Below are positions 16,677-25,641 of a stretch of 64,000 nucleotides of DNA, one piece after another. The position numbers and the translations under genes are program-made. The stretch comes from Sphingomonas palmae (lineage in GTDB: Bacteria; Pseudomonadota; Alphaproteobacteria; Sphingomonadales; Sphingomonadaceae), in the NCBI RefSeq assembly GCF_900109565.1, contig NZ_FNZZ01000002.1, forward strand, positions 617,088-681,087, given 5' to 3'. Each line of letters starts with the position of its first letter. Positions within the stretch are counted from its first letter, which is position 1. The notes under the pieces are model-generated. The model was not told the origin of the DNA. It ran no database searches and saw only the letters and a list, made by a program, of their open reading frames with translations.

Positions 16677-18050
16677 CTAGAAACTCGCCTCGTCGTACAC
16701 CTTCGACACGTCGCCGCCCCAGGCGCCGTGGTATCGCTCCAGCAGCACCTCCGCGGGCACCTTGCCGCTGCGCACGACCTCACGCAGCGGATCGAGAAAG
16801 CCGGTCTCGTCGTCGCCCGCCGCGTTCAGCCGCGCGCGCGCCTTCAGTCCCGCGTGCGCGATATCGAGCACGCGCCCGGCCACGTCGCGCAACTGCCCGC
16901 CGCCCGCGATCGGTGCCGACAGCCCCTGCGCCGGGACCGCGTCGCGCAAGGCTTGCCGTTCCTCCAGCGTCCAGTCCTTGACCAGATCCCACGCCGCATC
17001 CAGCGCCGCGTCGTCGTACAGCAACCCGACCCAGAAAGCGGGCAGCGCGCAGATCCGGCTCCACGGCCCCCCGTCAGCACCGCGCATCTCCAGAAACGTC
17101 TTCAATCGCACTTCGGGGAAGGCGGTCGATAGATGGTCGTTCCAATCCTCGATCGTCGGCCGCTCGCCCGGCAGCACCGACAGCTCGCCGCGCAGGAAGT
17201 CGCGGAAGCTCAGCCCCGCCGCGTCGATGTACTTGCCGTTGCGATAAACAAAGTACATCGGCACATCGAGCATGTAGTCGGCGTAGCGCTCGTAGCCGAA
17301 CCCGTCCTCAAACACGAACGGCAACATGCCCGTCCGCGTCGGGTCAGTGTCCGACCAGATGTGGCTGCGGTAGCTCAGGAACCCGTTCGGCCGGCCTTCC
17401 GTGAACGGTGAGTTGGCGAACAGCGCGGTGGCGAGCGGTTGCAGCGCGAGCCCGACGCGGAACTTCTTCGCCATGTCGGCTTCGCTGGCATAATCCAGGT
17501 TCACTTGGATCGTGCAGGTACGCAGCATCATGTCGAGGCCCATCGTGCCGACGCGCGGCATGTGGCGCAGCATGATGGCGTAGCGGCCCTTGGGCATGAT
17601 CGGCAGCTCGGCGCGCGTCTTGTCGGGCCACATGCCGAGCCCGAGGAAGCCGATCCCCAGCTTCTCGCCCGCTGCCTTCACCTGTTCCAGGTGGCGCCCG
17701 GTTTCGGCGCAGGTCTGGTGCAGATGCTCGAGCGGCGCACCCGATAGCTCGAACTGTCCCGCCGGCTCGAGGCTTACCGATCCATCGACGCCGGTCAGCG
17801 CGATGACCTTGCCGTTCTCCTCGACCGGACGCCAGCCGTGCTGTTCCAGCTCGCCCAGTAGCGCGCGGATGCCGGCGGGTTCGTCCCACGACGGCGCGTG
17901 GTGATCGACGCGCGAATAGACGAACTTCTCGTGCTCGGTGCCGATCCGCCAGTGATCGCGCGGTTTCTCGCCAGAGGCGAAATGCTGGATGAGCTGATCG
18001 CGCGATTCGATGACCGCTGCGTTGCTGTCCGAAACGGTCTTCGTCGTCAT
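16677..18050 (-). CDS. gshA: Glutamate-cysteine ligase
   Basis: 457 residues, the alphaproteobacterial/plant-type class. It makes gamma-glutamylcysteine from Glu, Cys and ATP, the first step of glutathione synthesis in the cytoplasm. The family blocks I-G-T-E-H-E-K-F, G-S-V-S-L-E-P-A-G-Q-F-E-L-S-G, M-P-K-G-R-Y-x-I-M and T-x-T-I-Q-V-N-L-D-Y are all present, giving the acidic metal-binding residues. A-N-S-P-F-T-E-G-R-P-N-G and E-M-R-G-A-D-G-G follow. It stands alone and is separated from the upstream ompA gene by a strong terminator. Confidence 0.93.
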   Translation of the reverse strand: MTTKTVSDSNAAVIESRDQLIQHFASGEKPRDHWRIGTEHEKFVYSRVDHHAPSWDEPAGIRALLGELEQHGWRPVEENGKVIALTGVDGSVSLEPAGQFELSGAPLEHLHQTCAETGRHLEQVKAAGEKLGIGFLGLGMWPDKTRAELPIMPKGRYAIMLRHMPRVGTMGLDMMLRTCTIQVNLDYASEADMAKKFRVGLALQPLATALFANSPFTEGRPNGFLSYRSHIWSDTDPTRTGMLPFVFEDGFGYERYADYMLDVPMYFVYRNGKYIDAAGLSFRDFLRGELSVLPGERPTIEDWNDHLSTAFPEVRLKTFLEMRGADGGPWSRICALPAFWVGLLYDDAALDAAWDLVKDWTLEERQALRDAVPAQGLSAPIAGGGQLRDVAGRVLDIAHAGLKARARLNAAGDDETGFLDPLREVVRSGKVPAEVLLERYHGAWGGDVSKVYDEASF

Positions 18051-18137
18051 GTTCGCGCGCTTACGCGCGGATGAACGACAGCGCTAGTGGGCGCGTGGTG
18101 GCGGTCGCGCGCTGTATAACCTGCCTCAGCCACAACG

Positions 18138-18176
18138 AAAAAGGGAGGCCGGCGGTGTGCCGACCTCCCTTCTTTT
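18138..18176 (-). terminator. Rho-independent terminator of the ompA gene
   Basis: GGGAGGCCGGC and GCCGACCTCCC form an 11-position stem with one mismatch around a five-base loop. Read on the minus strand, the stem is followed directly by TTTTTCGTT, and on the plus strand by TTCTTTT, so it can act in both directions. It lies just after the ompA stop and before the gshA start, so gshA needs its own promoter in the remaining ~90 bases. Confidence 0.85.
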
Positions 18177-18197
18177 CGTACGTCAGTGACGATCGAC

Positions 18198-19325
18198 TTA
18201 CTGGCCCGAACCCGGACCGTAGGTGATCTCCACGCGACGGTTCTGCACTTCGCGCACACCGTCGGCGGTCTGGACGCGCAGGCGGGTTTCGCCGAACGCT
18301 TCCGTGGTCATCACACCGTCCGGAATACCCTTCGACGCGAGGTAAGCCTTCACCGAGTCCGCGCGGCGCTGCGACAGACCGACGTTGTACTGCGAGGAAC
18401 CCGACGTATCGGTGTAACCGGCCAGCATGACCTGCGCGTTGCTGCAGTTCTGGTACTGGGTGACCGCGTTGTCGAGGATCGACGCTGCTTCCGGGGTGAC
18501 GTCCGACTTGTCCCACTCGAAGAACACGATGAACGGACCCGGCGAGCACACCACTTCCGGCGGAGGCGGCGGAGCCGGCTCGGGCGGGGGCGGCGGCGGC
18601 GGGGGCGGCGGCGGCGGCGGAGCAGCCGGCTCACCGAAGTTGTAAGTCACGCCGCCCAGGATGCTGTGCGAACGGAACCGGCCGTCGTAGCCGCTGCCGC
18701 GCGCATCAACCAGGTTGACGCTGTCGGCGTTGAAGAAGCGGTACTTCAACGACACGTCGACGTTCTCGCTCAACGGCGCGCGGATACCCGCGAGCGCCTG
18801 CCATGCGAACACCGTGTCCGAATCGTCGACCAGACGGTAGCTGCGGGTCAGGGCGTACTTGCCCTTCACGCGCGCCACACCGGCACCGCCGCCGACGAAG
18901 CCCTGCAGGCCGTCGTCCGGACCGAAGTCCAGCAAGCCGTTGACCATGAAGCTGAGCGCCGAGCTGCGGCCGCCTGCATAATCATAGCTGCCAGCCGGAA
19001 CCGACTGACCCGTTGCCGGACCAACCGGAATGCGGTTGCCGGACGAGCGAATGCCGTCAACGGTTGCCGAGCGATAGCCAACTTCGGTTTCGAGGCGGAA
19101 CGCGCCGAAATCGTAGCCGATCACGCCGTCGACGTCGTAACCGTAATTGTGGTCGATGGTGGTCTGGCCGGTCAGATTGGTGGCCGCGCCGTTCACGTTG
19201 TAGTCGATGTCTTCGACGATCATCGCACCGCCCTCAACGCCCACATACCACGCCTTGTCGCGGGCCAGTGCGGGCGAGGCGAGCGCGGTCGAAGCGAGCG
19301 CCACAGTCATGGCAAGCTTCCGCAT
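18198..19325 (-). CDS. OmpA family outer membrane protein with Pro-rich hinge
   Basis: 375 residues. A signal peptide ends near A-L-A (about residue 21). Residues ~24-230 alternate polar and hydrophobic in the manner of an eight-strand outer-membrane barrel. A run of about 20 prolines, broken by P-E-P-A, links to the peptidoglycan-binding OmpA domain from about residue 260, with G-Y-T-D-T-S-G and Q-R-R-A-D-S-V-K-A-Y-L containing the Asp and Arg that hold diaminopimelate. It anchors the outer membrane to the cell wall. GGAAAGGGGAATAG precedes the ATG. It is usually among the most abundant proteins of such bacteria. Confidence 0.92.
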   Translation of the reverse strand: MRKLAMTVALASTALASPALARDKAWYVGVEGGAMIVEDIDYNVNGAATNLTGQTTIDHNYGYDVDGVIGYDFGAFRLETEVGYRSATVDGIRSSGNRIPVGPATGQSVPAGSYDYAGGRSSALSFMVNGLLDFGPDDGLQGFVGGGAGVARVKGKYALTRSYRLVDDSDTVFAWQALAGIRAPLSENVDVSLKYRFFNADSVNLVDARGSGYDGRFRSHSILGGVTYNFGEPAAPPPPPPPPPPPPPEPAPPPPPEVVCSPGPFIVFFEWDKSDVTPEAASILDNAVTQYQNCSNAQVMLAGYTDTSGSSQYNVGLSQRRADSVKAYLASKGIPDGVMTTEAFGETRLRVQTADGVREVQNRRVEITYGPGSGQ

Positions 19326-19438
19326 ACTATTCCCCTTTCCTTGGTGTCACTACGGACAGCGCAAACCCACTATCCGAGCGTTGGTTTCCACACAAGCGAT
19401 CAAAATAGCTGACTGTGGCAGGAACGACACACTTTGGA

Positions 19439-19936
19439 TCAGGCGATCAGCCCGTGCGCGCGCATTGCGGCGAGCACCGCGGCGACCGTGTCGCGCGCCT
19501 CGGCATCGATCGTCGCTCCGCCCGCGGGGCTCGAAATCGCGGGCTGGCGTGCGCCGATCACCGGCACGCCGTCGACGATCACCCGCGCCGCGCGGACCAC
19601 ACCGTCCTCCCATGCGTCGTGGAAGGTGACGCGTCGCGCGCGCGCCGCGCACCATAGCGAGAGGCCCGGTGTGGGCACTACGAAGCGCCACCCGCCATCG
19701 GTCCAGCCGGCGATCGCACCCGCCTGGCCGACCCATTCGCCGCCCGGCTGCGCGCCGACGATCCAGCATTGCCCGGGCTTCGGATCGGCCGGCGGCACGT
19801 CGACGCCGATGTCCTCGACCATGCCCGCGACGACGATGTCGAGCCGCGCAAGTGCTTCATTGTGCGTCCATTCCTTGCCGGCTTGGCCAATATGCAACAG
19901 TGGCAAGCCAAGCCGCGGCGTTTGATCCTCACTCAT
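19439..19936 (-). CDS. DUF2793 protein at the end of the GTA operon
   Basis: 165 residues. R-L-G-L-P-L-L-H-I-G-Q-A-G-K-E-W-T-H-N-E-A-L is the DUF2793 signature; the middle has W-I-V-G-A-Q-P-x-G-E-W and a Trp-rich W-R-F-V-V-P-T-P-G-L stretch. Such proteins are found at the distal end of phage and GTA tail gene sets and are thought to be tail-tip or fibre-related, but no activity is known. The ATG overlaps the gp15 stop as ATGA, so it is translated from the same transcript. Confidence 0.78.
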   Translation of the reverse strand: MSEDQTPRLGLPLLHIGQAGKEWTHNEALARLDIVVAGMVEDIGVDVPPADPKPGQCWIVGAQPGGEWVGQAGAIAGWTDGGWRFVVPTPGLSLWCAARARRVTFHDAWEDGVVRAARVIVDGVPVIGARQPAISSPAGGATIDAEARDTVAAVLAAMRAHGLIA

Positions 19937-22077
19937 GATTGGTTCCCTTGTTCGATGACCGCGGCGCGCGACGACGCGACCGTTCCGACCTGCACCACGG
20001 CGACCCGCACGCCCCCGCTCGCGACCTCCGCCGCCGTGATCGTGATCGCCGGGTCGACGAGCATCTCCACCCGCTCGCCGAGCACGCTCGACACGGTGAC
20101 GCGGTAGCGTTCGCCTTCCTCGCCGACCGGCGCCTCGGTCTCTCCCCAGCGCCACCCCAGCCGGCTGCGACGAACCCAGGTCACGCGTGCGCCGCCGTCT
20201 GCCGACGGGTTCCAGCGCAGGTGAACGGGAGCGAGCGGCGCGACCGATCGCCCGTCGAGAAAAGTTTCCGAACCCGCCCCCACTGCCTCGCCATGACCGG
20301 CATCGTCGCCGATTTCCGAGGCGCTCACGCGGATGCGGTCGCCGAGTCGCACCGCACCCTCGCCCGCGACCAGCAGCGAGTCGCGCTCCAGCAGCACGAA
20401 GCGGGTGCCCGCGTCGTGCACGTCCACCGCGCTGCCGTTCAGCCCGCGCGACAGCAGCGACAGCCGCCACCGGGCCGGCGCGACCTGCTCCGCGCGCGCG
20501 AACTGGATCAGCTCGTCGCCGAGCAGGGCGAGGTTCGCGCCCCGGTCACGCTGCGCATCGTCCGCGTGGCTCAGCGTCATGCCGTCGTGCAGCAGGTCCA
20601 CGTCGATCACATTCGCGCGGTCGATCATCGTCGCGCTCGCACGACCGACCGGCGCCGCCACCGTACCCATGATCGCGGGCGCCGCGGTCGCGCCAAGCAT
20701 CTGCCACGTCGCGCCGTCGTCGCGGCTGATCTCGACCGTCGCCTGTCGCCATCCCGGCCCGTCACCCGCCGCCGCGATTGCGAGCCGCGGGGTCGCCCAT
20801 GCCTCCTCGCCGCTCGGGTAAAGCTCGAACGCCGCGATCACCGTGCGCCCGATCGCCACGTCGGGGCTGGCGTTCACCACCCCCGCCTCGGCCACCCGCT
20901 CATCGGGAGCGTGCCCCAGCGGGACGAGGTCGACCGTCACGCGCATTGCCTCGACGCTGCTGCGCACCACGCGCCAGACCGCGGACTCGTCGCCGACACG
21001 CACCGCGTCGCCCGGCGCCACTGCAACCGCGCGCGCGTCCGACACGATTTGACGCGTCTCGCGCATCCGTTCACGCGTGAGCAGCGTCGACAGCGCCAGT
21101 CCCTTCGCCGCGTCGGCCGGCAGCGCCGCCGCCAGCGGCACCTGCTCGACGCCGCCGCTGCCACCGCGCACCGCGCGCTGCACGCCAATCTGGTAATCGC
21201 GTGCCGGGTCGTAGTGCGACACCTCGACCCGCGCCGGCGCCCGTTCGACCGGCGCCCGCGTCCGCGTCACCACGCGCGCATCCACGCCGACCGGATCGGC
21301 CACGCGGTTGGCGAGCGCGACGCCACCCTCCCTGCAAGAGAACCAGCCGCCGCTCAGCTGCGCCAGCACCTCCGCCGCCCCCGCGATCGTGTCCCCGCTC
21401 GCCGCGAAGCCGTGGATCGGCGTGTCCGGCCCGTCGCCGACCACCGCGCCCTCCCCGATCGCCCGCGCCACGTCGCCGACGCGAACCGGACCCTCGTCCG
21501 CGATCACCTCGAAGGTCAGCGACGGAATGCGATTGCCGAAGTCCGCCAACTGCAGCAGCTCGAACACCGCGTAGGCGACACCGCGATGCGCCGGCGCGAC
21601 GCCGCCACCGACCGCGCTCGCGATCAGCGGATCGGGCAACTGCTCCTCGTCGCCCAAGTAGAGCCGAAAGTCTGTCTTCGTTTTCCAGTCGCCCGCGGCA
21701 CCACGCAGCAGCTTGCCGTCGGCCCAAATCCGCCCGACGCCCGTGATTGGACGCGCCGACAGCGCAACCGCGAACGACGCCGCGTAGCTGTAGCGCATCA
21801 CGCTTCCCTGCCCCTTGCCGCCGCTCGTCGTGCCGCGCTGCTCGATCAGGTCGGTCGCCCAGATCACGCATCCCGCCACCCTGATCCGGCCGAAGATCTT
21901 CGGCACCTGCGTGCCATAGCTCGATGTCTGTACCTTCAGCTCGCTCAGCCGCGGCCCCTCGCGCCCCCTGGGTGCGAGCAGCGCACGGTCGACGCGCTGT
22001 CCCAGCACCGCACCCAGCGCCGCCCCCACCGGCCCGCCGATCGCGCCACCGACCGTCGTCAGCACCAACGTCGCCAT
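19933..22077 (-). CDS. GTA gp15-type baseplate/host-specificity protein, short form
   Basis: 714 residues, against about 1,300 for R. capsulatus GTA gp15. The N-terminus has a Gly/Ala-rich membrane-like segment, then a region with I-F-G-R-I-R-V-A-G-C-V-I-W and S-F-A-V-A-L, the start of the Phage-tail_3 (gpJ-like) portion. The middle, with S-R-G-L-N-G-S, matches the later gpJ-like modules. The TIM-barrel glycosidase-like region that precedes these in the canonical protein is not seen. The role is tail-tip contact with the recipient cell. AGGGGAG precedes the ATG at 22077; longer frames are shadows. Confidence 0.85.
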   Translation of the reverse strand: MATLVLTTVGGAIGGPVGAALGAVLGQRVDRALLAPRGREGPRLSELKVQTSSYGTQVPKIFGRIRVAGCVIWATDLIEQRGTTSGGKGQGSVMRYSYAASFAVALSARPITGVGRIWADGKLLRGAAGDWKTKTDFRLYLGDEEQLPDPLIASAVGGGVAPAHRGVAYAVFELLQLADFGNRIPSLTFEVIADEGPVRVGDVARAIGEGAVVGDGPDTPIHGFAASGDTIAGAAEVLAQLSGGWFSCREGGVALANRVADPVGVDARVVTRTRAPVERAPARVEVSHYDPARDYQIGVQRAVRGGSGGVEQVPLAAALPADAAKGLALSTLLTRERMRETRQIVSDARAVAVAPGDAVRVGDESAVWRVVRSSVEAMRVTVDLVPLGHAPDERVAEAGVVNASPDVAIGRTVIAAFELYPSGEEAWATPRLAIAAAGDGPGWRQATVEISRDDGATWQMLGATAAPAIMGTVAAPVGRASATMIDRANVIDVDLLHDGMTLSHADDAQRDRGANLALLGDELIQFARAEQVAPARWRLSLLSRGLNGSAVDVHDAGTRFVLLERDSLLVAGEGAVRLGDRIRVSASEIGDDAGHGEAVGAGSETFLDGRSVAPLAPVHLRWNPSADGGARVTWVRRSRLGWRWGETEAPVGEEGERYRVTVSSVLGERVEMLVDPAITITAAEVASGGVRVAVVQVGTVASSRAAVIEQGNQS

Positions 22078-22117
22078 GATGCTCCCCTTCACTATCTCGT
22101 TTGTTCGAGCCTTCCGC

Positions 22118-22516
22118 TCAGTCGCACTCGCCCGCCCGCCACGCCGCGACGATCGGCCACTCGGGCACACCCGGCCGCTCCACCACGCGCCTGAGCCCCG
22201 CATCGGCGTGGACGATCCCGCCCGCGGTACGCACCGCCACGTGCACTTGCGTGGCCGCGACGCGCAGCAGCAGCACGTCGCCCGGGCGATCGCCGGCGCA
22301 GCGCACCAGCCCGTCCGGCACGTCGCCCGCCCGCCACCGCGCCGTCCTGAGTGGGTAATCATCCCGCACGGCCACGTTGACCCCGCCGCCCCGCAGCGCC
22401 GCTACCGCGACACCGACGCAGTCCAGCCCCAGCGCCGGATCGCGCCCGTGCAGGCGAAAGCGCGCACCCACCAGCGCCCGCGCCGCCGCCGCGACGCGCT
22501 CACCCACCACGCTCAC
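22118..22516 (-). CDS. GTA gp14-type NlpC/P60 peptidase
   Basis: 132 residues. R-D-P-A-L-G-L-D-C-V-G-V places the catalytic cysteine at about residue 32, and V-H-V-A-V carries the histidine near residue 92, in the order of the NlpC/P60 cysteine peptidase fold. In the GTA tail it is thought to cut peptidoglycan peptides during DNA entry into the recipient. GTG at 22516 is the start: it overlaps the gp13 stop as GTGA and gives the family-like N-terminus G-E-R-V-A-A-A-A-R-A-L-V-G. All ATG-started frames here are longer and shadow-like. Confidence 0.85.
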   Translation of the reverse strand: MSVVGERVAAAARALVGARFRLHGRDPALGLDCVGVAVAALRGGGVNVAVRDDYPLRTARWRAGDVPDGLVRCAGDRPGDVLLLRVAATQVHVAVRTAGGIVHADAGLRRVVERPGVPEWPIVAAWRAGECD

Positions 22517-23316
22517 GCGCCCGGATAGCGCGTCAGCAGGTCGATGCCCGGCAGATACGGCTCGCCGCGGAAGTTCACCGCATTGCCGAACCTGCCCGCG
22601 CAGGTCGCCATGCGCTTGTCGCACCCCTCGATCAGCTCGACCAGCATGCCCGGCCGAATCGCGAACGGCGGCGCCGCGCGCAGCGTCACGCGCGCGCCGT
22701 CTGAGTCGAGCACCGCGCTCTCCACACCGCAGTTCGCGCCGCCCAGCCAGCGCACGCGCCCGTCGCCGTACGCCCCCGCACTCGGCTCGACGGCGTCGAG
22801 CGTCAGCACCGCGCCCGCACTCGCGACCACGCGCGCGAATCGCCGCCGTCCCGCCATCGCGACGCGGCAGCGTCGGTCGCCCAGCTCGGCGCGACATTCG
22901 GGCGAGGTCGCCTCGGTCACCGCGCGCTCCAGCCGCGCCGCCGCTCCGCGCAACTCGGCCGAGAACGCGCCGTCGCGCACCTCGACCTCGCCGATCGTTC
23001 CGTCGCACAGCGCAATCGGCACCGCGCCCGCATCGCTCCAGTCGACCGCGCTCATCGCCACGCGCGCGCCGTCCCAGCGCCCCGCATCCAGGTCGCGTGC
23101 CGAGATCGCCGCGGCGTTCAGCGCACCGCGCGCCTCCATCGTGTCGGCGTCGAGCCCTTCGGCGCGCACCACCGCCGACGGCACCATGCCCGGTGCGGCG
23201 CGGTACGTGACCCCGCCCCGCACCAAGTCGCGATCGTGATCGGTCAACGCCAGCGTCACGCCGTCGCGCCGCTCGACCAGCCAGCACAAAGCCAGCGTGC
23301 TCAACCGGTCGCTCAT
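22513..23316 (-). CDS. GTA gp13-type tail hub protein (DUF2163)
   Basis: 267 residues. W-L-V-E-R-R-D-G-V-T-L-A-L-T-D-H-D at the N-terminus and the C-terminal block with C-D-K-R-M-A-T-C, R-F-G-N-A-V-N-F-R-G-E-P-Y-L-P-G-I-D match DUF2163 and its C-terminal partner domain. Several conserved cysteines (also C-R-A-E-L-G-D-R-R-C) suggest a metal or Fe-S site as proposed for lambda gpL-like hub proteins. It links the tail tube to gp14/gp15. Its ATG overlaps the gp12 stop (ATGA). Confidence 0.87.
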   Translation of the reverse strand: MSDRLSTLALCWLVERRDGVTLALTDHDRDLVRGGVTYRAAPGMVPSAVVRAEGLDADTMEARGALNAAAISARDLDAGRWDGARVAMSAVDWSDAGAVPIALCDGTIGEVEVRDGAFSAELRGAAARLERAVTEATSPECRAELGDRRCRVAMAGRRRFARVVASAGAVLTLDAVEPSAGAYGDGRVRWLGGANCGVESAVLDSDGARVTLRAAPPFAIRPGMLVELIEGCDKRMATCAGRFGNAVNFRGEPYLPGIDLLTRYPGA

Positions 23317-25580
23317 GCCTCGCGCACCTCGATCAGCGGCACCGATGCCGCCTCGCCCGCCAGATAGGTCGCGCGCGAGACGCTCAACCGGTCCTCGGCG
23401 AAGCGCACCGCGACGTCGAACATGAACGACGCCGCCACGCGTGTGCCCGCAGCCGGCGCCTCATCGAGCGTCACCACGCCGCCCTCCCCGACCGAGAAGC
23501 GCTGCGTCGCGCGCCCGTCCACCGTCACCGACACGCTGCCCGCCACCGGTCGCGTCACCCGCCGCCCGGAGTCGCCGTAGCGCTTCACCAGCGCGAAGCT
23601 ACGCTGCACCCCGTCGCCGACACCGATCTGCACGTCCTCGCCCGCATGGTCGAACGGATCGCGCAGCCGGAACCCGCGCGCCGGCCCGCGACGCGCGCGA
23701 AAAAAGTCGAGCAGCGCCGCCACGTCCGCCTCGCTCCTGACGCCGGGTCCGACATCGTAGCGCGTCCGCGCCCCGTCCCAGCGCGCGCTGCGCATCTCGT
23801 ATCCGCCCGCGCCCTCGACCACGTCGGTCGCGAACGTCGGCGACACCTCCGCCTCGCGCCCCAGCGCCAGCGGGAACGCCACGTCGTCGAACGCCTGCAT
23901 GTCGTCCTCCCCTTCGATGTTCCACACGATCAGCCCGTCGCGCATCACCTGCGGCAGCGCCCACAGGTACGCCGCGCGCACCCCGCGCGCGCGCGCCACG
24001 TCTGCCGCGGCGACGATCGCCTGCCACTGCGCGCGCTCGTCCGGTCGCAGCACGAAGCCCGAGAAATACTCCTGCCGCGCGGGCGCATAGCCCAGCCGCG
24101 CAATCGCCGCCGCGACACCCGCCGCGCTCGACGCGGTGTCGCCCGCGGTCACCCAGTCGTAATCCTCCAGCTGCAGCACATCGAACGCCGGGCTCGCCCA
24201 GCCGAGCGGCATGTTCATCCGCCTCGCCTCGGGCGCCGCGCGATCGAGCACGGTCGGCAGATAGACGAGCAGATACGTCTCGCACCCCGAATGCGCCTCG
24301 CGCACCGCATCGGTCAGCGCGGCGGTCGACGCTGCCAGCAGCGCGCCCGCGCGGTCGAGCGTCGCGCATTGCTCCGCGTCTAGCATGCCCCGCACGCTCG
24401 GCACCGCGACCGGCGACAACGCCGCGACCGCATGCGCGTCGTACAGGCACGGTCGCCCGTCGGGCATCGTCCACCACCACGGCTCACCGACCTGGAACTT
24501 CGGCGCCAACCCCGCCGCCACGCCTAGGTCGACGAACGCACGCGCGACCGCGTGCAGATACGCCATCGCCTCACCGCACGCCGGCGACAGCAAGGTCGAG
24601 GGCGGAACCCATCCCGTCAGCGCAGGGCTGCCATCCGCCGCGCGCTGCTTCCACGCTTCGGGTGCATGCGCGTCGAACAGTTCATAGCTCAGCGACCAGA
24701 TCACGTCGTAGCCGAGCACCGTCGCCCGCCGCGCGAAATCGGCATGCCACGCCGCGCACGCCCCGTTCAGCGCACCGCCTTTCAGCGTCACCACGCCGTC
24801 TTCGAGCCGGAAATAATGGCTCATGCCGACATAATGCGTGATCGCGCCGCGGTAGCCGAGCTGCAACGCGTTCCTCAGCAGCCGCGCCGGCGTCAAATGG
24901 TAGCTGTCGTCGTAACCGCTGCACACGCGCAGCCCGTGTTCGGGCACCACCGCGTCGCCGATCTCGATCACGCTGCCCGCGCCCTCGCACGCGATCCCCG
25001 TCAGCTCGACCCAGCCCTCGACCGGCACCGCCAGCGCACCCCCGCCCGCGTCGTAGCCCGGCGCCACCAGCGACACGAACATGCGATCGACATCGCCCGC
25101 CCACACCGGATCGCGCTCGCCCGGCAGCAGGAACCCGCCGTCCAGCCTCGCAAAATCGATCGCCACCGCCGCGTCCTCGGGGGTGCCGTGCGCATAGTTC
25201 CACAGCCGCACGTACCAGTTGCGCGGCGCGCCATCCGCGTCGCGCCCCTCGATCGTCAGCACCGGGCCGTTCACCGCGTCGAGCGGCAGCACCCCCGACG
25301 ATCGCCACCGGAACGACAGCCGGCAATCGCGATAGTCGCGCCGCGTCTCATACCCCAGCAGCGCGTGGTCGTGCCGATCGACGCTATCCCAGATCAATCC
25401 CGCCAGATCGTCGCGCCGATAGAATACCGCATCGACCCTCAGCGCGTCCGCCGCGGTCGTCGTCACCGCCGCCATCATCGGCCGCGGAAAGTTGACCGTC
25501 CAGAACACCGGATCGAACCGCGACACCAACCCCGTCGCCTGTCCCCCGCGTGCGGCATGGAGGTGAAACCCTGTCGTCAC
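23313..25580 (-). CDS. GTA gp12-type tail protein: large N-terminal region fused to DUF2460
   Basis: 755 residues, about 3.5 times the usual gp12. The C-terminal ~178 residues (from ~578) are a DUF2460 domain: S-A-R-W-D-G-A-R-T-R-Y-D-V-G, then F-F-R-A-R-R-G-P-A-R-G-F-R-L-R-D-P. Before it, about residues 225-570 have alternating strand and helix sequence with Trp-rich turns (E-P-W-W-W-T, Q-L-E-D-Y-D-W-V, Y-L-W-A-L-P), reading as a TIM-barrel glycosidase-like fold. The first ~220 residues look beta-rich. GTG at 25580 is chosen because GAGGGAGGGG sits just upstream; ATG 25604 is the alternative. Confidence 0.82.
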   Translation of the reverse strand: MTTGFHLHAARGGQATGLVSRFDPVFWTVNFPRPMMAAVTTTAADALRVDAVFYRRDDLAGLIWDSVDRHDHALLGYETRRDYRDCRLSFRWRSSGVLPLDAVNGPVLTIEGRDADGAPRNWYVRLWNYAHGTPEDAAVAIDFARLDGGFLLPGERDPVWAGDVDRMFVSLVAPGYDAGGGALAVPVEGWVELTGIACEGAGSVIEIGDAVVPEHGLRVCSGYDDSYHLTPARLLRNALQLGYRGAITHYVGMSHYFRLEDGVVTLKGGALNGACAAWHADFARRATVLGYDVIWSLSYELFDAHAPEAWKQRAADGSPALTGWVPPSTLLSPACGEAMAYLHAVARAFVDLGVAAGLAPKFQVGEPWWWTMPDGRPCLYDAHAVAALSPVAVPSVRGMLDAEQCATLDRAGALLAASTAALTDAVREAHSGCETYLLVYLPTVLDRAAPEARRMNMPLGWASPAFDVLQLEDYDWVTAGDTASSAAGVAAAIARLGYAPARQEYFSGFVLRPDERAQWQAIVAAADVARARGVRAAYLWALPQVMRDGLIVWNIEGEDDMQAFDDVAFPLALGREAEVSPTFATDVVEGAGGYEMRSARWDGARTRYDVGPGVRSEADVAALLDFFRARRGPARGFRLRDPFDHAGEDVQIGVGDGVQRSFALVKRYGDSGRRVTRPVAGSVSVTVDGRATQRFSVGEGGVVTLDEAPAAGTRVAASFMFDVAVRFAEDRLSVSRATYLAGEAASVPLIEVREA

Positions 25581-25641
25581 CCGCCCCTCCCTCGTTGCTG
25601 TCATCAACCAGGCCGCAACCCGGACCCCAGACGGACCCCGC

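Noticed and set aside
18585..18625. Repetitive GGCGGC tract as a microsatellite or mobile repeat
   Set aside because: It encodes the Pro-rich hinge of the OmpA protein and needs no other explanation.
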